In this document: piece by piece, positions 8,599-17,580 of the stretch | Numbering within the stretch: position 1 is the stretch's first letter | How the letters are laid out: each line of letters begins with the position of its first letter | Source of the DNA: Sulfurovum sp. | Lineage (GTDB): Bacteria > Campylobacterota > Campylobacteria > Campylobacterales > Sulfurovaceae | Assembly (NCBI GenBank): GCA_027082955.1 | Contig: JALWTA010000039.1 | Location: forward strand, 1-41,845 | Reading direction: 5' to 3' | DNA length: 41,845 nt | Program-made: the position numbers and the translations under genes | Notes under the pieces: model-generated | What the model saw: only the letters and a program-made list of their open reading frames with translations | What the model was told of the DNA's origin: nothing | The model's database searches: none

Positions 8599-9675
8599 TT
8601 AGAAGAGGTCTAGTCCCTGTGGTGCGGGAGGCTTCCTGTGAGGATGCGCTTTCTTGATGTGTTTTGGTTTTGGTGTGTCAGTATGTGGATGTTCCTGTGG
8701 TATCTCCGGCTCAATAACCTCTGCCTGTGTCTGGTCGATTTGCTGTGGTATGCTGGAGATAGTTGGACGGCTTATATTGTTTTCCTGTGTCACGTTGGCA
8801 TCTACGGTTGAAAGATTTGTTTCGTTGTTCTCCAAAACACTCACAGTTGGAGCAGGCATGCAGAGAGGTATGTCAGTTGCATTGGCGTCAAAATCCTGTG
8901 TCAGTGTTGCTGCTGCATTGTTCACGAGGAAAAAGACTTTCGGATGAAAAAGGTTGGCATAGGTTTTGATGTATGCAACCTTGTAAGCACTTTGTACATC
9001 AACTTTGGTAACGACCCCCACAGGTATATCGGCGAAGAAAATATCATCCAAACCGGATGTAAAGACTTTGTCACCCTGCTTGATATTGTGCCATTTTGGA
9101 ATGAATTTGATAATCATCGTATTGTTGGGTTTTCCAATAGCAATACCAGGAGCTTTCTCTTCCCCGACAAAGACGGCAAACCTGCACTTGTTATCAGAAG
9201 CGAGATAGCCATAGAGCTGACCATTCTGTACTATGGCGATACCTGCGGCGACACTGCCTTGAATAAGGCCGTAGAGATGTCCCTCACTCAAGCCTTTTGG
9301 ACGGGTCAGTATAATCTGTGAGAAGCTGTTGAGTTTGACATAAGAGATGGTACTGGCAAGCGAAATGTTATGCAATGGATAGCGGCTTAAACGGGGAAGG
9401 ATATGGTAAATGTCTTTTACCTGTTTGATATAGTGTGTCTGTTCAAGCAGACGTTTTCTCAAGATCCGGTTCTCTTTGCTGAGTTTTTCGATGTTCTCTT
9501 TTTGGAAAAGATAGCTGTGCCCTTTGTCTTCTATCTCTTGTGTCAGCGCTTTGTAGTTCTGTTTGATAGGATTGATAATATGCAGCAGTGCATTGGTGAT
9601 GCGGTCATCGTTACGTGTCAAAAGTACTCCCAGAATGAGCAGGAGTATGATGATGATAACGATTCTAGTCTTCAT
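8599..9675 (-). CDS. mreC: Rod-shape-determining protein MreC
   Basis: A 358-residue protein with one N-terminal membrane segment (about 4-20), a coiled coil (about 50-80) and the periplasmic beta-barrel core with the pattern F-T-S-G-L-D-D-I-F. The C-terminal 60 or so residues form a low-complexity Pro/His/Lys-rich tail beyond the usual core. MreC bridges MreB to the elongation machinery (RodA and PBP2). It overlaps the mreB 3' end by 11 bases, so the two are coupled. Confidence 0.93.
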   Translation of the reverse strand: MKTRIVIIIILLLILGVLLTRNDDRITNALLHIINPIKQNYKALTQEIEDKGHSYLFQKENIEKLSKENRILRKRLLEQTHYIKQVKDIYHILPRLSRYPLHNISLASTISYVKLNSFSQIILTRPKGLSEGHLYGLIQGSVAAGIAIVQNGQLYGYLASDNKCRFAVFVGEEKAPGIAIGKPNNTMIIKFIPKWHNIKQGDKVFTSGLDDIFFADIPVGVVTKVDVQSAYKVAYIKTYANLFHPKVFFLVNNAAATLTQDFDANATDIPLCMPAPTVSVLENNETNLSTVDANVTQENNISRPTISSIPQQIDQTQAEVIEPEIPQEHPHTDTPKPKHIKKAHPHRKPPAPQGLDLF

Positions 9676-10699
9676 ACGCCATTTGCTGGAGAAGGTCTAT
9701 CTCATCAAGTGCTTTTCCGGTTCCTTTTGCAACAGCTAAGAGCGGATCTTCAGCGATATAGACAGGCAGTTTCACAATATCGGAAAGATATTTGTCCAGA
9801 CCTCTGATCAGTGCACCGCCTCCTGTGAGGACTATACCGTTTTCTACAATGTCTCCGGCAAGTTCAGGCGGAGTGTGTTCAAGCACATCTTTGAGGGCAT
9901 CTGCAATTTGCTCGATGGAATCCTTCATAGCTGCACGAATATGCTCTGAGGTGATCTCAATAGAGGTAAGACTGCCTTCCACCTGATCCCGCCCCCTTAC
10001 TGTAGTTACCAGCTCTTCATGAAGCGGTATGGCAGTACCGATCTTGATCTTGAGCTCTTCTGCGACTCGGTCACCAATGAGCAGGTTGAAGTTCTTCTTG
10101 ACATAGTCGACAATCGCCTGATCGATATGGTCACCCGCGACACGGATGGATTTACTCTGCACCAGCCCGCCAAGAGAAGTAACGCCGATCTCCGTAGTAC
10201 CACCCCCAATATCGACCACAAGGTTTCCGTTAGGGTCTTTGACGGGGATACCGGCACCGATCGCGGCTGCCATCGGCTCTTCAATAAGGTAGACATAGCG
10301 TGCACCTGCATTCTCTGCCGAGTCTTTGACAGCACGTCGTTCCACCTGTGTCAGCCCGTAAGGTACACAGATGATGATACGTGGTGAGAAGAAGCCTTTA
10401 CGTTTGTGTGCCTTTTCAATGAAGTATCGGATCATCATTTCGGTCACTTCAAAATCAGCGATGACACCATCTTTCATAGGACGTATGGCACGGATGTTCC
10501 CCGGTGTTTTTCCTACCATGTCTTTGGCTTCCTGACCTACGGCAAGGATACGCTGCTGTCCGTGTTTGTCATACTGAATGGCAACGACGGAAGGTTCGTT
10601 GATACTGATGCCCTGTCCTTTGACAAGCACCAGTGTATTGGCAGTACCGAGGTCAATGGCGAGATCGTTTGAAAATATGCCCAGAAATTTTTTGAACAT
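9665..10699 (-). CDS. mreB: Rod-shape-determining actin homologue MreB
   Basis: A 344-residue actin-fold ATPase. Phosphate-1 motif I-D-L-G-T-A-N-T near residue 16, phosphate-2 V-V-D-I-G-G-G-T-T-E-I near 162, adenosine motif G-I-V-L-T-G-G-G-A near 288. It forms membrane-associated filaments that guide lateral wall synthesis. It sits between clpX and mreC; with rodA elsewhere in the window the elongasome core is well represented. Confidence 0.97.
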   Translation of the reverse strand: MFKKFLGIFSNDLAIDLGTANTLVLVKGQGISINEPSVVAIQYDKHGQQRILAVGQEAKDMVGKTPGNIRAIRPMKDGVIADFEVTEMMIRYFIEKAHKRKGFFSPRIIICVPYGLTQVERRAVKDSAENAGARYVYLIEEPMAAAIGAGIPVKDPNGNLVVDIGGGTTEIGVTSLGGLVQSKSIRVAGDHIDQAIVDYVKKNFNLLIGDRVAEELKIKIGTAIPLHEELVTTVRGRDQVEGSLTSIEITSEHIRAAMKDSIEQIADALKDVLEHTPPELAGDIVENGIVLTGGGALIRGLDKYLSDIVKLPVYIAEDPLLAVAKGTGKALDEIDLLQQMAYED

Positions 10700-10719
10700 G
10701 CTGAGAATCCTTTTGAAGC

Positions 10720-11946
10720 TTATGCTGATTTTTTATCTTTGATATAGAGCGGCTTTGCACCATGCTCCACGACATCAGGGGTAATGATGACCTCATACCC
10801 ATCCAGTTCTGGCAGCTCATACATAATGTCAAGCAGTACTTCTTCCATGATTGAACGGAGCCCTCTGGCACCTGTCTTCCTGTCGAGCGCTTTTTGTGCT
10901 ATCAACGAAAGTGCTTCATCTTCAAAGGTCAGTATGACATTGTCGATCTCGAAGAGTTTTTGGTACTGTTTGACCAGAGAATTTTTCGGTTCGACAAGAA
11001 TACGTACCATATCTTCTTTGCTGATCTCATTGAGTGTTGCAAGCACATGCAAACGACCGATCAGCTCAGGGATGAGCCCGTAACTGACAAGGTCGTCGGC
11101 TTCAACCATTGGCAGCAGGTTCTCCTCCTCTTTTTTGGAACGTTTGGTCTGTCCAAATCCAAGTACATTGGCGCCGAGTCTTCTTTTGAGAATGTCATTG
11201 AGACCGTCAAAAGCACCACCGCAGATAAAGAGGATATTGGATGTGTCTATCTGTATAAAGTCCTGATTAGGGTGCTTTCTACCGCCTTTTGGCGGGATGT
11301 TGACCACTGATCCCTCAATGAGCTTGAGGAGAGCCTGCTGTACCCCCTCACCAGAGACATCACGTGTGATGGAACGGTTTTCTCCCATGCGGGCGATCTT
11401 GTCGATCTCATCGATGAATACGATTCCCTGTTCGGCACGTTTGACATCGCCATCTGCTGCCATGAGCAGTTTGGTAAGGATGTTTTCTACATCTTCACCG
11501 ACATAGCCTGCCTCAGTGAGGTTGGTTGCATCGGCGATCGCAATAGGCACATTGAGAAACTGTGCAATGGTTTGTGCAAGCAGGGTTTTGCCCGAACCGG
11601 TAGGTCCTATGAGCAGAACATTAGATTTGGAGATTTCTGTATCGTTCTCTTCTACAGTGTCTCTAAAAATACGTTTATAGTGGTTGTAAACGGCTACTGA
11701 AAGCGTTTTTTTCGCATTTTCCTGCCCAATAACATAGGCATCAAGCATAGCGTTGATCTCTTTTGGCGTGTAGAGTGTATGTGTCTGTGCATCATAGGAA
11801 GATTCCTCTTCGTTCTCTTCCTCACCAAAGAGTATCTTGTATGCCGAAACGACACAATTGGAGCAAATATAGGCGTGTTCTCCGGCAATTAACGGATTTT
11901 CTTCACTCTCTATCGCAGAACAAAAACTGCAAGCTTTTAATGACAT
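10720..11946 (-). CDS. clpX: ATP-dependent Clp protease ATP-binding subunit ClpX
   Basis: A 408-residue AAA+ unfoldase. An N-terminal zinc-binding domain has C6-x2-C9 and C28-x2-C31. Walker A is G-P-T-G-S-G-K-T, Walker B is I-V-F-I-D-E-I-D, and the ClpP-docking I-G-F-type loop is represented by the N-V-L-G-F-G segment. It unfolds substrates for ClpP in the cytoplasm. It is 20 bp upstream of mreB and downstream of lpxA, a cluster order seen in Campylobacter and Helicobacter relatives. Confidence 0.97.
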   Translation of the reverse strand: MSLKACSFCSAIESEENPLIAGEHAYICSNCVVSAYKILFGEEENEEESSYDAQTHTLYTPKEINAMLDAYVIGQENAKKTLSVAVYNHYKRIFRDTVEENDTEISKSNVLLIGPTGSGKTLLAQTIAQFLNVPIAIADATNLTEAGYVGEDVENILTKLLMAADGDVKRAEQGIVFIDEIDKIARMGENRSITRDVSGEGVQQALLKLIEGSVVNIPPKGGRKHPNQDFIQIDTSNILFICGGAFDGLNDILKRRLGANVLGFGQTKRSKKEEENLLPMVEADDLVSYGLIPELIGRLHVLATLNEISKEDMVRILVEPKNSLVKQYQKLFEIDNVILTFEDEALSLIAQKALDRKTGARGLRSIMEEVLLDIMYELPELDGYEVIITPDVVEHGAKPLYIKDKKSA

Positions 11947-11977
11947 GGTCTATCCTCTAAATGGTTAAAATTGTATT

Positions 11978-12769
11978 TTATTTATTATACTGTTTTCTGT
12001 TAAATGGTATGCCGCGTTTGGATGTTTTAATAAATCTACATAGATTTTTAACGTGTACCGAATCATCATGCTCAAACAGGTTTTGTGCAGTCTCCTGAAG
12101 CGGTTTCCCCTGTTCAAAGAGCTCGCGATAGGCACTTTTAAGTGCATTGATGTCGTCTCTCTCGAGTTTTCGTCTGAGTCCAGTAAGATTCAGCCCTCTA
12201 AGCACGGCACGGTTTCCTTCTGCAAGACAGTAGGGCGGTATATCCTGTGCAACGGCACTCGCCCCGCCGATCATGGCATAGTCGCCTATGTGTACAAACT
12301 GATGTACCGGTGTCAAGCCTCCAATGACCACGTGGTTGCCAAGCTCTACGTGCCCTGCAAGTGTCGCACCGTTGGCAAGGATGCAGTGGTCTCCAAGTAT
12401 AACATCGTGTCCAAGATGGACATACCCCATCAGCAGGTTATGGTTACCAATTTTTGTTACCATCCCGCCGCCTTTGGTGCCCGGATTGAGCAGAGTAAAT
12501 TCGCGTATGGTGTTATGGTCACCGATAATGAGTTCACTCTCTTCACCGTCATATTTGAGATCCTGAGGGATCGTACCGACTGCAGCGTGTGGAAAGATAC
12601 GGTTGTACTTTCCTATGGTCGTTTTCCCTTCAATAACGGCATGGGAAGCTACACTGCTACCTTCGCCAATGGTAACCTTCGGACCGATATAGGCAAAAGG
12701 ACCGACAGTGATATCGTCGGCAAGTACGGCACCTTTTTCAACGATGGCGGTAGGATGGATATCTGGCAT
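11978..12769 (-). CDS. lpxA: Acyl-ACP:UDP-N-acetylglucosamine O-acyltransferase LpxA
   Basis: A 263-residue left-handed beta-helix protein made of hexapeptide repeats ([I/V]-G-x-x-x-x units from residue 15 to about 180), with a helical C-terminal domain. The G-H-D-V-I-L-G-D-H and V-H-Q-F-V-H-I-G segments carry the active-site histidine region. It catalyses the first step of lipid A synthesis. The ATG is two bases after the fabZ stop codon, coupling acyl-chain supply and use. Confidence 0.97.
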   Translation of the reverse strand: MPDIHPTAIVEKGAVLADDITVGPFAYIGPKVTIGEGSSVASHAVIEGKTTIGKYNRIFPHAAVGTIPQDLKYDGEESELIIGDHNTIREFTLLNPGTKGGGMVTKIGNHNLLMGYVHLGHDVILGDHCILANGATLAGHVELGNHVVIGGLTPVHQFVHIGDYAMIGGASAVAQDIPPYCLAEGNRAVLRGLNLTGLRRKLERDDINALKSAYRELFEQGKPLQETAQNLFEHDDSVHVKNLCRFIKTSKRGIPFNRKQYNK

Positions 12770-12771
12770 AC

Positions 12772-13221
12772 TTATTTGTCCACGATCATGGCTTTGAGTT
12801 CAGCCTGTGCAACTATTTTGCCATCAACATATGCTTTTCCGTCAAGTTGCCAGATAGCACCTTTATTTTTAATGACACTGAGTCTGTATACCAGCTGATC
12901 TCCCGGAGTGACAGGTGAACGGAATTTCGCTTTGTCTATGCTCATGAAGTAGACCACTTTGTCCTCAACGGCTTCCTGGGAAGCATCATCCATGCTTTTG
13001 AATGCCAGTACACCACCAGCTTGAGCCATCCCTTCGATGATCATAACACCCGGATAGATCGGGTGTCCGGGGAAGTGCCCCTGAAAGACAGGTTCGGAGA
13101 TGGAGATGTTCTTGTAGCCTTCAATGAACTCGCCTTCTTTCAGTTCGGTAATGCGGTCAACCAGTAAAAACGGGTATCGGTGGGGAAGAATTTTTTGAAT
13201 ATCAACAACATTGTACAACAC
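12772..13221 (-). CDS. fabZ: 3-hydroxyacyl-ACP dehydratase FabZ
   Basis: A hot-dog-fold dehydratase of 149 residues. The catalytic segment [12 protein letters not shown] with E in I-I-E-G-M-A-Q is intact, and the N terminus has the family's [10 protein letters not shown]. It dehydrates 3-hydroxyacyl-ACP in type II fatty acid synthesis and competes with LpxA for the same substrate. The start is probably GTG at 13221, seven bases after AAAAGG. TTG at 13227 lies only one base from that SD. Confidence 0.95.
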   Translation of the reverse strand: MLYNVVDIQKILPHRYPFLLVDRITELKEGEFIEGYKNISISEPVFQGHFPGHPIYPGVMIIEGMAQAGGVLAFKSMDDASQEAVEDKVVYFMSIDKAKFRSPVTPGDQLVYRLSVIKNKGAIWQLDGKAYVDGKIVAQAELKAMIVDK

Positions 13222-13288
13222 GTGCAAACCTTTTATAAAATTTGCTCATTTTATCTAACTGTTGGTAAAAAACGGTTGAGAAGAACGA

Positions 13289-14380
13289 TTAGGAATGCGC
13301 GGTTTCCTCAATGAGTTTTTCCTGAACATCACTGTAGGTTTCGCTCTGGATGAGCAGTTCTATTTTGTTCTCCGGTATCTCCTCAGTGACAACGACAGCG
13401 GAGAGATCAAACGCTGAAAATCCGAGTCTGTTACGAAGGGTAACTTCTTTCTCGAACAGCGGTGGATTGAAAAGGAGTTCGGTGACCGAATCGTAAGCTG
13501 TCTGCATCAATCTATTGTAGGTTTCTAGTGTAATGAACTTGACCTCGTCACGGCTCATATGGTACACATCACCTGTAGCGTAGTCTATCTTGCCGCGTGT
13601 ATATTCGCCTCTGAGTGTAGAGTAGGGCAGTATGTGTGCGGGAACAACCTCTTTACGTACCTTGAGTGTTGCAAACTTCAGCCGCCAGTTGAGAAAACGC
13701 TGTTTGACGATGCGGTAAGGGGTGCCTTCTTCTTCCAACTCCCACCGTTTTTCATAGAGAGCAATACGCGCTTCGATGGACTCAGGCTGTACCTGAGCGG
13801 AGATGGGGACAAAGAGCTCATCGGCAAGTTTCTGCTGCTGGTCACGCTGCATGGTCAGTCCAAAAAGGCAGCCGCAGTAGTCTTGTCGGTAGAGCTGATC
13901 GGCTTTGGCAAGGATATTCTGCTCCTGTGTACCCGAGGCTTTACGGTAGTCTGGTGCGACAAAGGCGATGCCAAACTTCTTGGCGAGTGCATCACCGGCG
14001 GTTTTGAGCTGTTTGAGCGACTTTTTAGGAGAGGTCAGCAGGGTGGAAGTAAATGTCTTTTCACCTATTTGGGCAGCTTTTTGTGCACTTACTTCAAAAC
14101 GTCTGTCAAAACAGACTGCGCAGCGTGCTCCCTTTTCAGGCTCATGCTCTAACCCTCTGACAGCCTCGAGCCAGTTTTCGGTGTCATACTCCCCCTCTAT
14201 CAGTTCTATACCTAACATCTTGCAGCTGCGTTTGACATCGAGCAGCCGCAGGTAGTACTCTGAGTAGGGGTGGATGTTGGGGTCGTAGAAAAAACCTACC
14301 AGTTTCTCATCCGGATAGTCCTTTTGAAGCTTTTGGAGGAAGTAGTGGCTGTCGACGGAGCAGCAGATATGCACTAACAT
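13289..14380 (-). CDS. queH: Epoxyqueuosine reductase QueH (long form)
   Basis: A 363-residue protein of the QueH (former DUF208) family. Cysteines fit the family: C6-C7 near the N terminus, C87-x2-C90, and C169-G-C171. QueH carries out the last step of queuosine synthesis in tRNA and binds a [4Fe-4S] cluster and iron. Canonical QueH is about 180-200 residues; here residues about 190-363 are an extension I do not recognise. The ATG follows AAAGGAGAGAAG, and this SD lies inside a perfect 8-bp hairpin (14382-14400). Confidence 0.88.
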   Translation of the reverse strand: MLVHICCSVDSHYFLQKLQKDYPDEKLVGFFYDPNIHPYSEYYLRLLDVKRSCKMLGIELIEGEYDTENWLEAVRGLEHEPEKGARCAVCFDRRFEVSAQKAAQIGEKTFTSTLLTSPKKSLKQLKTAGDALAKKFGIAFVAPDYRKASGTQEQNILAKADQLYRQDYCGCLFGLTMQRDQQQKLADELFVPISAQVQPESIEARIALYEKRWELEEEGTPYRIVKQRFLNWRLKFATLKVRKEVVPAHILPYSTLRGEYTRGKIDYATGDVYHMSRDEVKFITLETYNRLMQTAYDSVTELLFNPPLFEKEVTLRNRLGFSAFDLSAVVVTEEIPENKIELLIQSETYSDVQEKLIEETAHS

Positions 14381-14381
14381 C

Positions 14382-14400
14382 TTCTCTCCTTTGGAGAGAA
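14382..14400 (-). promoter_or_regulatory. Hairpin enclosing the queH ribosome binding site
   Basis: TTCTCTCC-AAA-GGAGAGAA on the minus strand is a perfect 8-bp stem with a 3-base loop. Its 3' arm contains the GGAG Shine-Dalgarno five bases before the queH ATG. If it folds in RNA it would occlude the ribosome site. Confidence 0.55.
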
Positions 14401-14432
14401 AGTGAAGAGTGAAGAGTGAAGAGTGAAGAGTG
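14401..14432. repeat. Tandem heptamer AGTGAAG, about 4.5 copies
   Basis: Four complete AGTGAAG units and a partial fifth lie between queH and lpxB. Related AGTGAAG-like repeats adjoin lpxB's stop codon (14582-14600, minus orientation) and the amidase stop codon (31294-31317). Confidence 0.85.
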
Positions 14433-14460
14433 TCGGTATGCGTTGCATTGCAACGCTTTT
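14432..14460 (+). repeat. REP-like hairpin after the heptamers (GGTATGC head, GCGTTGC stem)
   Basis: GCGTTGC-ATT-GCAACGC (14440-14456) is a perfect 7-bp stem following the heptamers and a GGTATGC head. The same head at 14558-14580 (minus) and 31324-31348 (plus) has the stem GCTTTTC/GAAAAGC instead, so stem sequence changes on both sides while pairing is kept. Confidence 0.7.
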
Positions 14461-14493
14461 ATGTGAAAGAGGCTTTTTGAAGAAAAGCAAACT

Positions 14494-14540
14494 TTCATTC
14501 CTCATTCCTAATTCCTCATTCCTCATTCTTCTGTTCCTCA
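14494..14540. repeat. Imperfect tandem heptamer ATTCCTC
   Basis: Several ATTCCTC/ATTCCTA units run in tandem between the two hairpin elements of the queH-lpxB gap. The unit length of seven matches the AGTGAAG and AGCAAGT arrays elsewhere in the window. No coding potential is seen here. Confidence 0.7.
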
Positions 14541-14551
14541 TTTTTAATTAA

Positions 14552-14600
14552 ACAAAAGCTTTTCGTTAGAAAAGCATACCACAACTCTTCACTCTTCACT
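14552..14600 (-). repeat. REP-like element next to the lpxB stop codon
   Basis: On the minus strand AGTGAAGAGTGAAGAG is followed by TTGTGGTATGC and a 7-bp hairpin GCTTTTC-TAAC-GAAAAGC (14558-14575). It begins directly after the lpxB stop codon. A close copy, in the same position relative to a stop codon, lies at 31297-31348. Confidence 0.75.
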
Positions 14601-14601
14601 A

Positions 14602-15648
14602 TTATCTCTTCACTAAAATGTTCGCCACATTCTCACTGCTTCCATGCCCCAGATATGCCCTGAGCTCTGCAGCTTTGTCAGCGAACTTTTTTCGGTCGGT
14701 ATTGTAGTATTCTGCAAGCAGATTGTCAACCGTTACATTTTCCTGAAGCAGTTCGTTGTGAAGTGTCGTTCCGTTGTGGTGGGTGAGGATGATGTTTGCC
14801 AGCCCAACCTGTTTGATGCCAAAAAGCTTGGTGCCTATGAAATAGTCGAGCTTTTTTGCAATGTAGGCAAGTGTGAAGGGAGTGCCTATGAGTGCGGCTT
14901 CAAGTGTGGCGGTGCCTGAACAGATAAAGGCGAACTCTGCACGTTCAAGTGCCTGCTGAGTATTGCGGACAATTTCGAAGTTGTGGTTTCCGATGTAGAG
15001 CTTTGCGATCTGCTGGCGGCTAAAATGCGGTGGGATGACAAGCAGCGGTCGGATGTCTGGCATCTGTTTGCGTACCTCTAGGAAAACAGGCATGAGACGC
15101 TCTATCTCACTTTTCCTGCTTCCGGGAAGAAAGGCAACACACCCTTTATTCTCTTCAGGTCTGCAGGTTGCGTCTATCTCGTCAAGCAGCGGATGACCCA
15201 CGTATTCCGCTTTGCCGCTTGGATAGTACGCTGTTTCAAAGGGCAGAATGCCCAGCAGTCTGTCGCAGTAGCGCTCAAGCTTCTCCACACGTTTGGGGCG
15301 GCTTGCCCAGACCTGAGGGAGGATGTAGTAGATGATCTCCTTGTCAGGGTAGGCAGTTTTGAGCTTTTTTGCCAGAGGAAGATTGAAGCCTGAACCGTCC
15401 ATGAGAAGCACTTTGTCGGCATTTTTGGCAAGGGCTACCATCTCATCGGCAACCTTGAAGAACCAGGGCAGTTTTTTCACCGCATCGACCACCCCCATGA
15501 TCGCCATATCGCTGATGTCATACAGCGGCGTACCCGCATCAATGCGTTTGTCGAAAATGCCTGTTAGTGTGACATTTTCGGTATGTTTGAGTACCTCGCG
15601 AAGATGCAGGTTCGAAGAGGGTTCCAGTGCGGATACAAGCAATCTCAT
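14602..15648 (-). CDS. lpxB: Lipid-A-disaccharide synthase
   Basis: A 348-residue GT19-family glycosyltransferase. Recognisable segments are Y-Y-I-L-P-Q-V-W-A-S-R (about 115-125), A-F-L-P-G-S-R-K-S-E-I (about 183-193), and the C-terminal S-G-T-A-T-L-E-A-A-L nucleotide-sugar site. It joins UDP-2,3-diacylglucosamine and lipid X, the product of the lpxH-like gene, to form the lipid A disaccharide. Slightly shorter than E. coli LpxB (382), as in related Campylobacterota. Confidence 0.95.
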   Translation of the reverse strand: MRLLVSALEPSSNLHLREVLKHTENVTLTGIFDKRIDAGTPLYDISDMAIMGVVDAVKKLPWFFKVADEMVALAKNADKVLLMDGSGFNLPLAKKLKTAYPDKEIIYYILPQVWASRPKRVEKLERYCDRLLGILPFETAYYPSGKAEYVGHPLLDEIDATCRPEENKGCVAFLPGSRKSEIERLMPVFLEVRKQMPDIRPLLVIPPHFSRQQIAKLYIGNHNFEIVRNTQQALERAEFAFICSGTATLEAALIGTPFTLAYIAKKLDYFIGTKLFGIKQVGLANIILTHHNGTTLHNELLQENVTVDNLLAEYYNTDRKKFADKAAELRAYLGHGSSENVANILVKR

Positions 15649-15757
15649 AGTGCTTCCTTAAGCAAGATTTTTTGAGAGTATACACCAAAATTTGACAATT
15701 ACAAAGTTTAGTGATATAATGAAATAAAGTTTAGTCGATGACTATAAAGGTGTAACC

Positions 15758-16768
15758 ATGACATATCATCCAAGATTTGAATATTATACCCCCAAAGGGA
15801 ACGGGAAGATCGTTTGTAACCTCTGCCGGCACAGCTGTCAGCTCAAAGAGGGACAGGTGGGCATCTGCGTGGTGAACCAGAATGTAGAAGGCAGACTCAA
15901 GACACTGGTTTACGGGCATCCCATTGCCGTACATGTAGACCCGGTCGAGAAGAAACCGCTTTACCATCTGCTGCCCAACTCGAAAGTGCTTTCGTTTGGG
16001 ACAGTAGGGTGCAACTTCAAGTGTCCCTTCTGTCAGAACTGGGACATCTCACAGAGCAAAGAGGTTAATGAGAACATAGAGGTCTCACCCGAGCAGATGG
16101 TACAGCTTGCCATCGAGCATGGCGCAAAGTCCATCGCCTATACCTACAACGAACCGACCATCTTCTACCCCTATGCCAAAGATATTGGGCTGATCGCTAA
16201 AGCCAGAGGCATCAAGAACATCTTTGTCAGCAACGGCTTTGAGAGCAAGGAGATGATTGACGATATGGCAACATGGGTCGATGCAGCCAACATTGACTTG
16301 AAAAGCTGGGATGACAAGTACTACAAAAAGGTACTCAAAGGCGGGCTTGAAGAGGTAAAAGATACCCTCAGACGCCTTGTGAAGAACGGTGTATGGGTAG
16401 AGGTGACCACGCTGCTTATCGAGGGTGAAAATGACAGTGACAAAGATATTGAAGAGATGTCATCGTTTATTGCCAATGACCTTGGTGTGCATGTGCCATG
16501 GCATCTGAGTGCGTTTTACCCCAACTACAAAATGCAAGATCATCAGGCAACATCACTGGCAACGCTAAAACGGGCAGAGGCTATCGGAAGAAAGGCGGGT
16601 TTGAAATATATCTACCTTGGCAATGTAGGACAGGATTCACCGACACGCTGCCACCATTGTGACACCATTCTTATCGCCCGCAACGGGTACGGTCAGATAG
16701 AAAACCGTGTTCAAGAAGACGGTTGCTGTCCGGTATGCAGCAGCATTATAGAAGGAGTATGGAGATGA
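15758..16768 (+). CDS. amrS: AmmeMemoRadiSam system radical SAM enzyme
   Basis: A 336-residue radical SAM protein. C85-x3-C89-x2-C92 is the canonical SAM-cluster motif, preceded by an N-terminal four-cysteine segment (C20, C23, C27, C37), with a C-terminal zinc-ribbon-like C-H-H-C ... C-C-P-V-C. It is closest to the PflA-like enzymes of the AmmeMemoRadiSam family, whose substrate is unknown. It is first of three coupled genes, and its stop codon overlaps the amrB start (ATGA). The divergent lpxB lies 109 bp upstream. Confidence 0.9.
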   Translation: MTYHPRFEYYTPKGNGKIVCNLCRHSCQLKEGQVGICVVNQNVEGRLKTLVYGHPIAVHVDPVEKKPLYHLLPNSKVLSFGTVGCNFKCPFCQNWDISQSKEVNENIEVSPEQMVQLAIEHGAKSIAYTYNEPTIFYPYAKDIGLIAKARGIKNIFVSNGFESKEMIDDMATWVDAANIDLKSWDDKYYKKVLKGGLEEVKDTLRRLVKNGVWVEVTTLLIEGENDSDKDIEEMSSFIANDLGVHVPWHLSAFYPNYKMQDHQATSLATLKRAEAIGRKAGLKYIYLGNVGQDSPTRCHHCDTILIARNGYGQIENRVQEDGCCPVCSSIIEGVWR

Positions 16769-17580
16769 GTGCAAGAGAGACAGCCGTTGCAGGACAGTTC
16801 TATCCGGCAACTGCAAATGAGATAGAGAAGATGATAGAACACTACAACACTATTTTGGATGCACATGCCGACACAGATGCGCTGTTTTCGCTCAAAAGCC
16901 GTGCGGTGATCGTGCCGCATGCGGGGTATGTCTACAGCGGCTTTACCGCCAATGTCGCCCTGCGTCTGCTTGGGATGCAGGATGTGCGGCGTGTAGTGGT
17001 CATTGGTCCCAGCCACCGTGTCTATCTGGAGGGGGTTTCGGTAGCGGAGTATGACAGCTACGAGACACCCTTTGGTGCATTGCGGGTGGACAAAGCCCTT
17101 GTTGCAGAGCTTAAAGCGATGTATGGGGTGCATTTCTATCCGGAGGCACACCATGAGCACAGTACTGAGGTACAGATGCCTTTGGTGAAGTACTATATGC
17201 CTGATGTGAGTGTGGTAGAGCTTGTTTACGGGGATGCATCGCCTGCAAAGATCGCCGAAATGATCGATTATCTGCTAGAAGATCCGCATACGGCAGTGGT
17301 CATCAGTACCGACCTGAGCCACTATTATGACATCGAGAAAGCTAAACGGCTTGACAGCATTTGTCTGGATGCTGTGATGAAGCTTGATGTGTCCGAACTC
17401 CATCAAGGGTGTGAAGCGTGCGGGAAGATCGGTGTGGAGGCGATGCTGATCGCTGCGCGGCACAAAGGGCTCAAACCACACATTCTGGACTACCGAACCA
17501 GTGCGGATGCCAGTGGTGACAAATCGCAGGTGGTCGGCTATACCAGTGTTGCATTTACCAAGGAGGAAGACAATGGATAA
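16765..17580 (+). CDS. amrB: AmmeMemoRadiSam system protein B (Memo-like)
   Basis: A 272-residue protein of the MEMO1/AmrB family, related to extradiol dioxygenases. Family landmarks: A-V-A-G-Q-F-Y-P-A at the N terminus, V-P-H-A-G-Y-V-Y-S-G, G-P-S-H-R-V-Y, E-H-S-T-E-V-Q-M-P and S-T-D-L-S-H-Y; the histidines form the metal-site candidates. The biochemical role in bacteria is unknown. ATG at 16765 is preferred, seven bases after AAGGAG; an in-frame ATG at 16759 lies too close to the SD. Confidence 0.92.
   Translation: MSARETAVAGQFYPATANEIEKMIEHYNTILDAHADTDALFSLKSRAVIVPHAGYVYSGFTANVALRLLGMQDVRRVVVIGPSHRVYLEGVSVAEYDSYETPFGALRVDKALVAELKAMYGVHFYPEAHHEHSTEVQMPLVKYYMPDVSVVELVYGDASPAKIAEMIDYLLEDPHTAVVISTDLSHYYDIEKAKRLDSICLDAVMKLDVSELHQGCEACGKIGVEAMLIAARHKGLKPHILDYRTSADASGDKSQVVGYTSVAFTKEEDNG

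Noticed and set aside
12053-12898. A 281-codon plus-strand frame across lpxA and the end of fabZ
   Set aside because: It spans two strongly identified minus-strand genes and their junction, and has no family signature.
14401-14545. Possible CRISPR array in the queH-lpxB gap
   Set aside because: Repeat unit is 7 bp and directly tandem without unique spacers; no cas genes.
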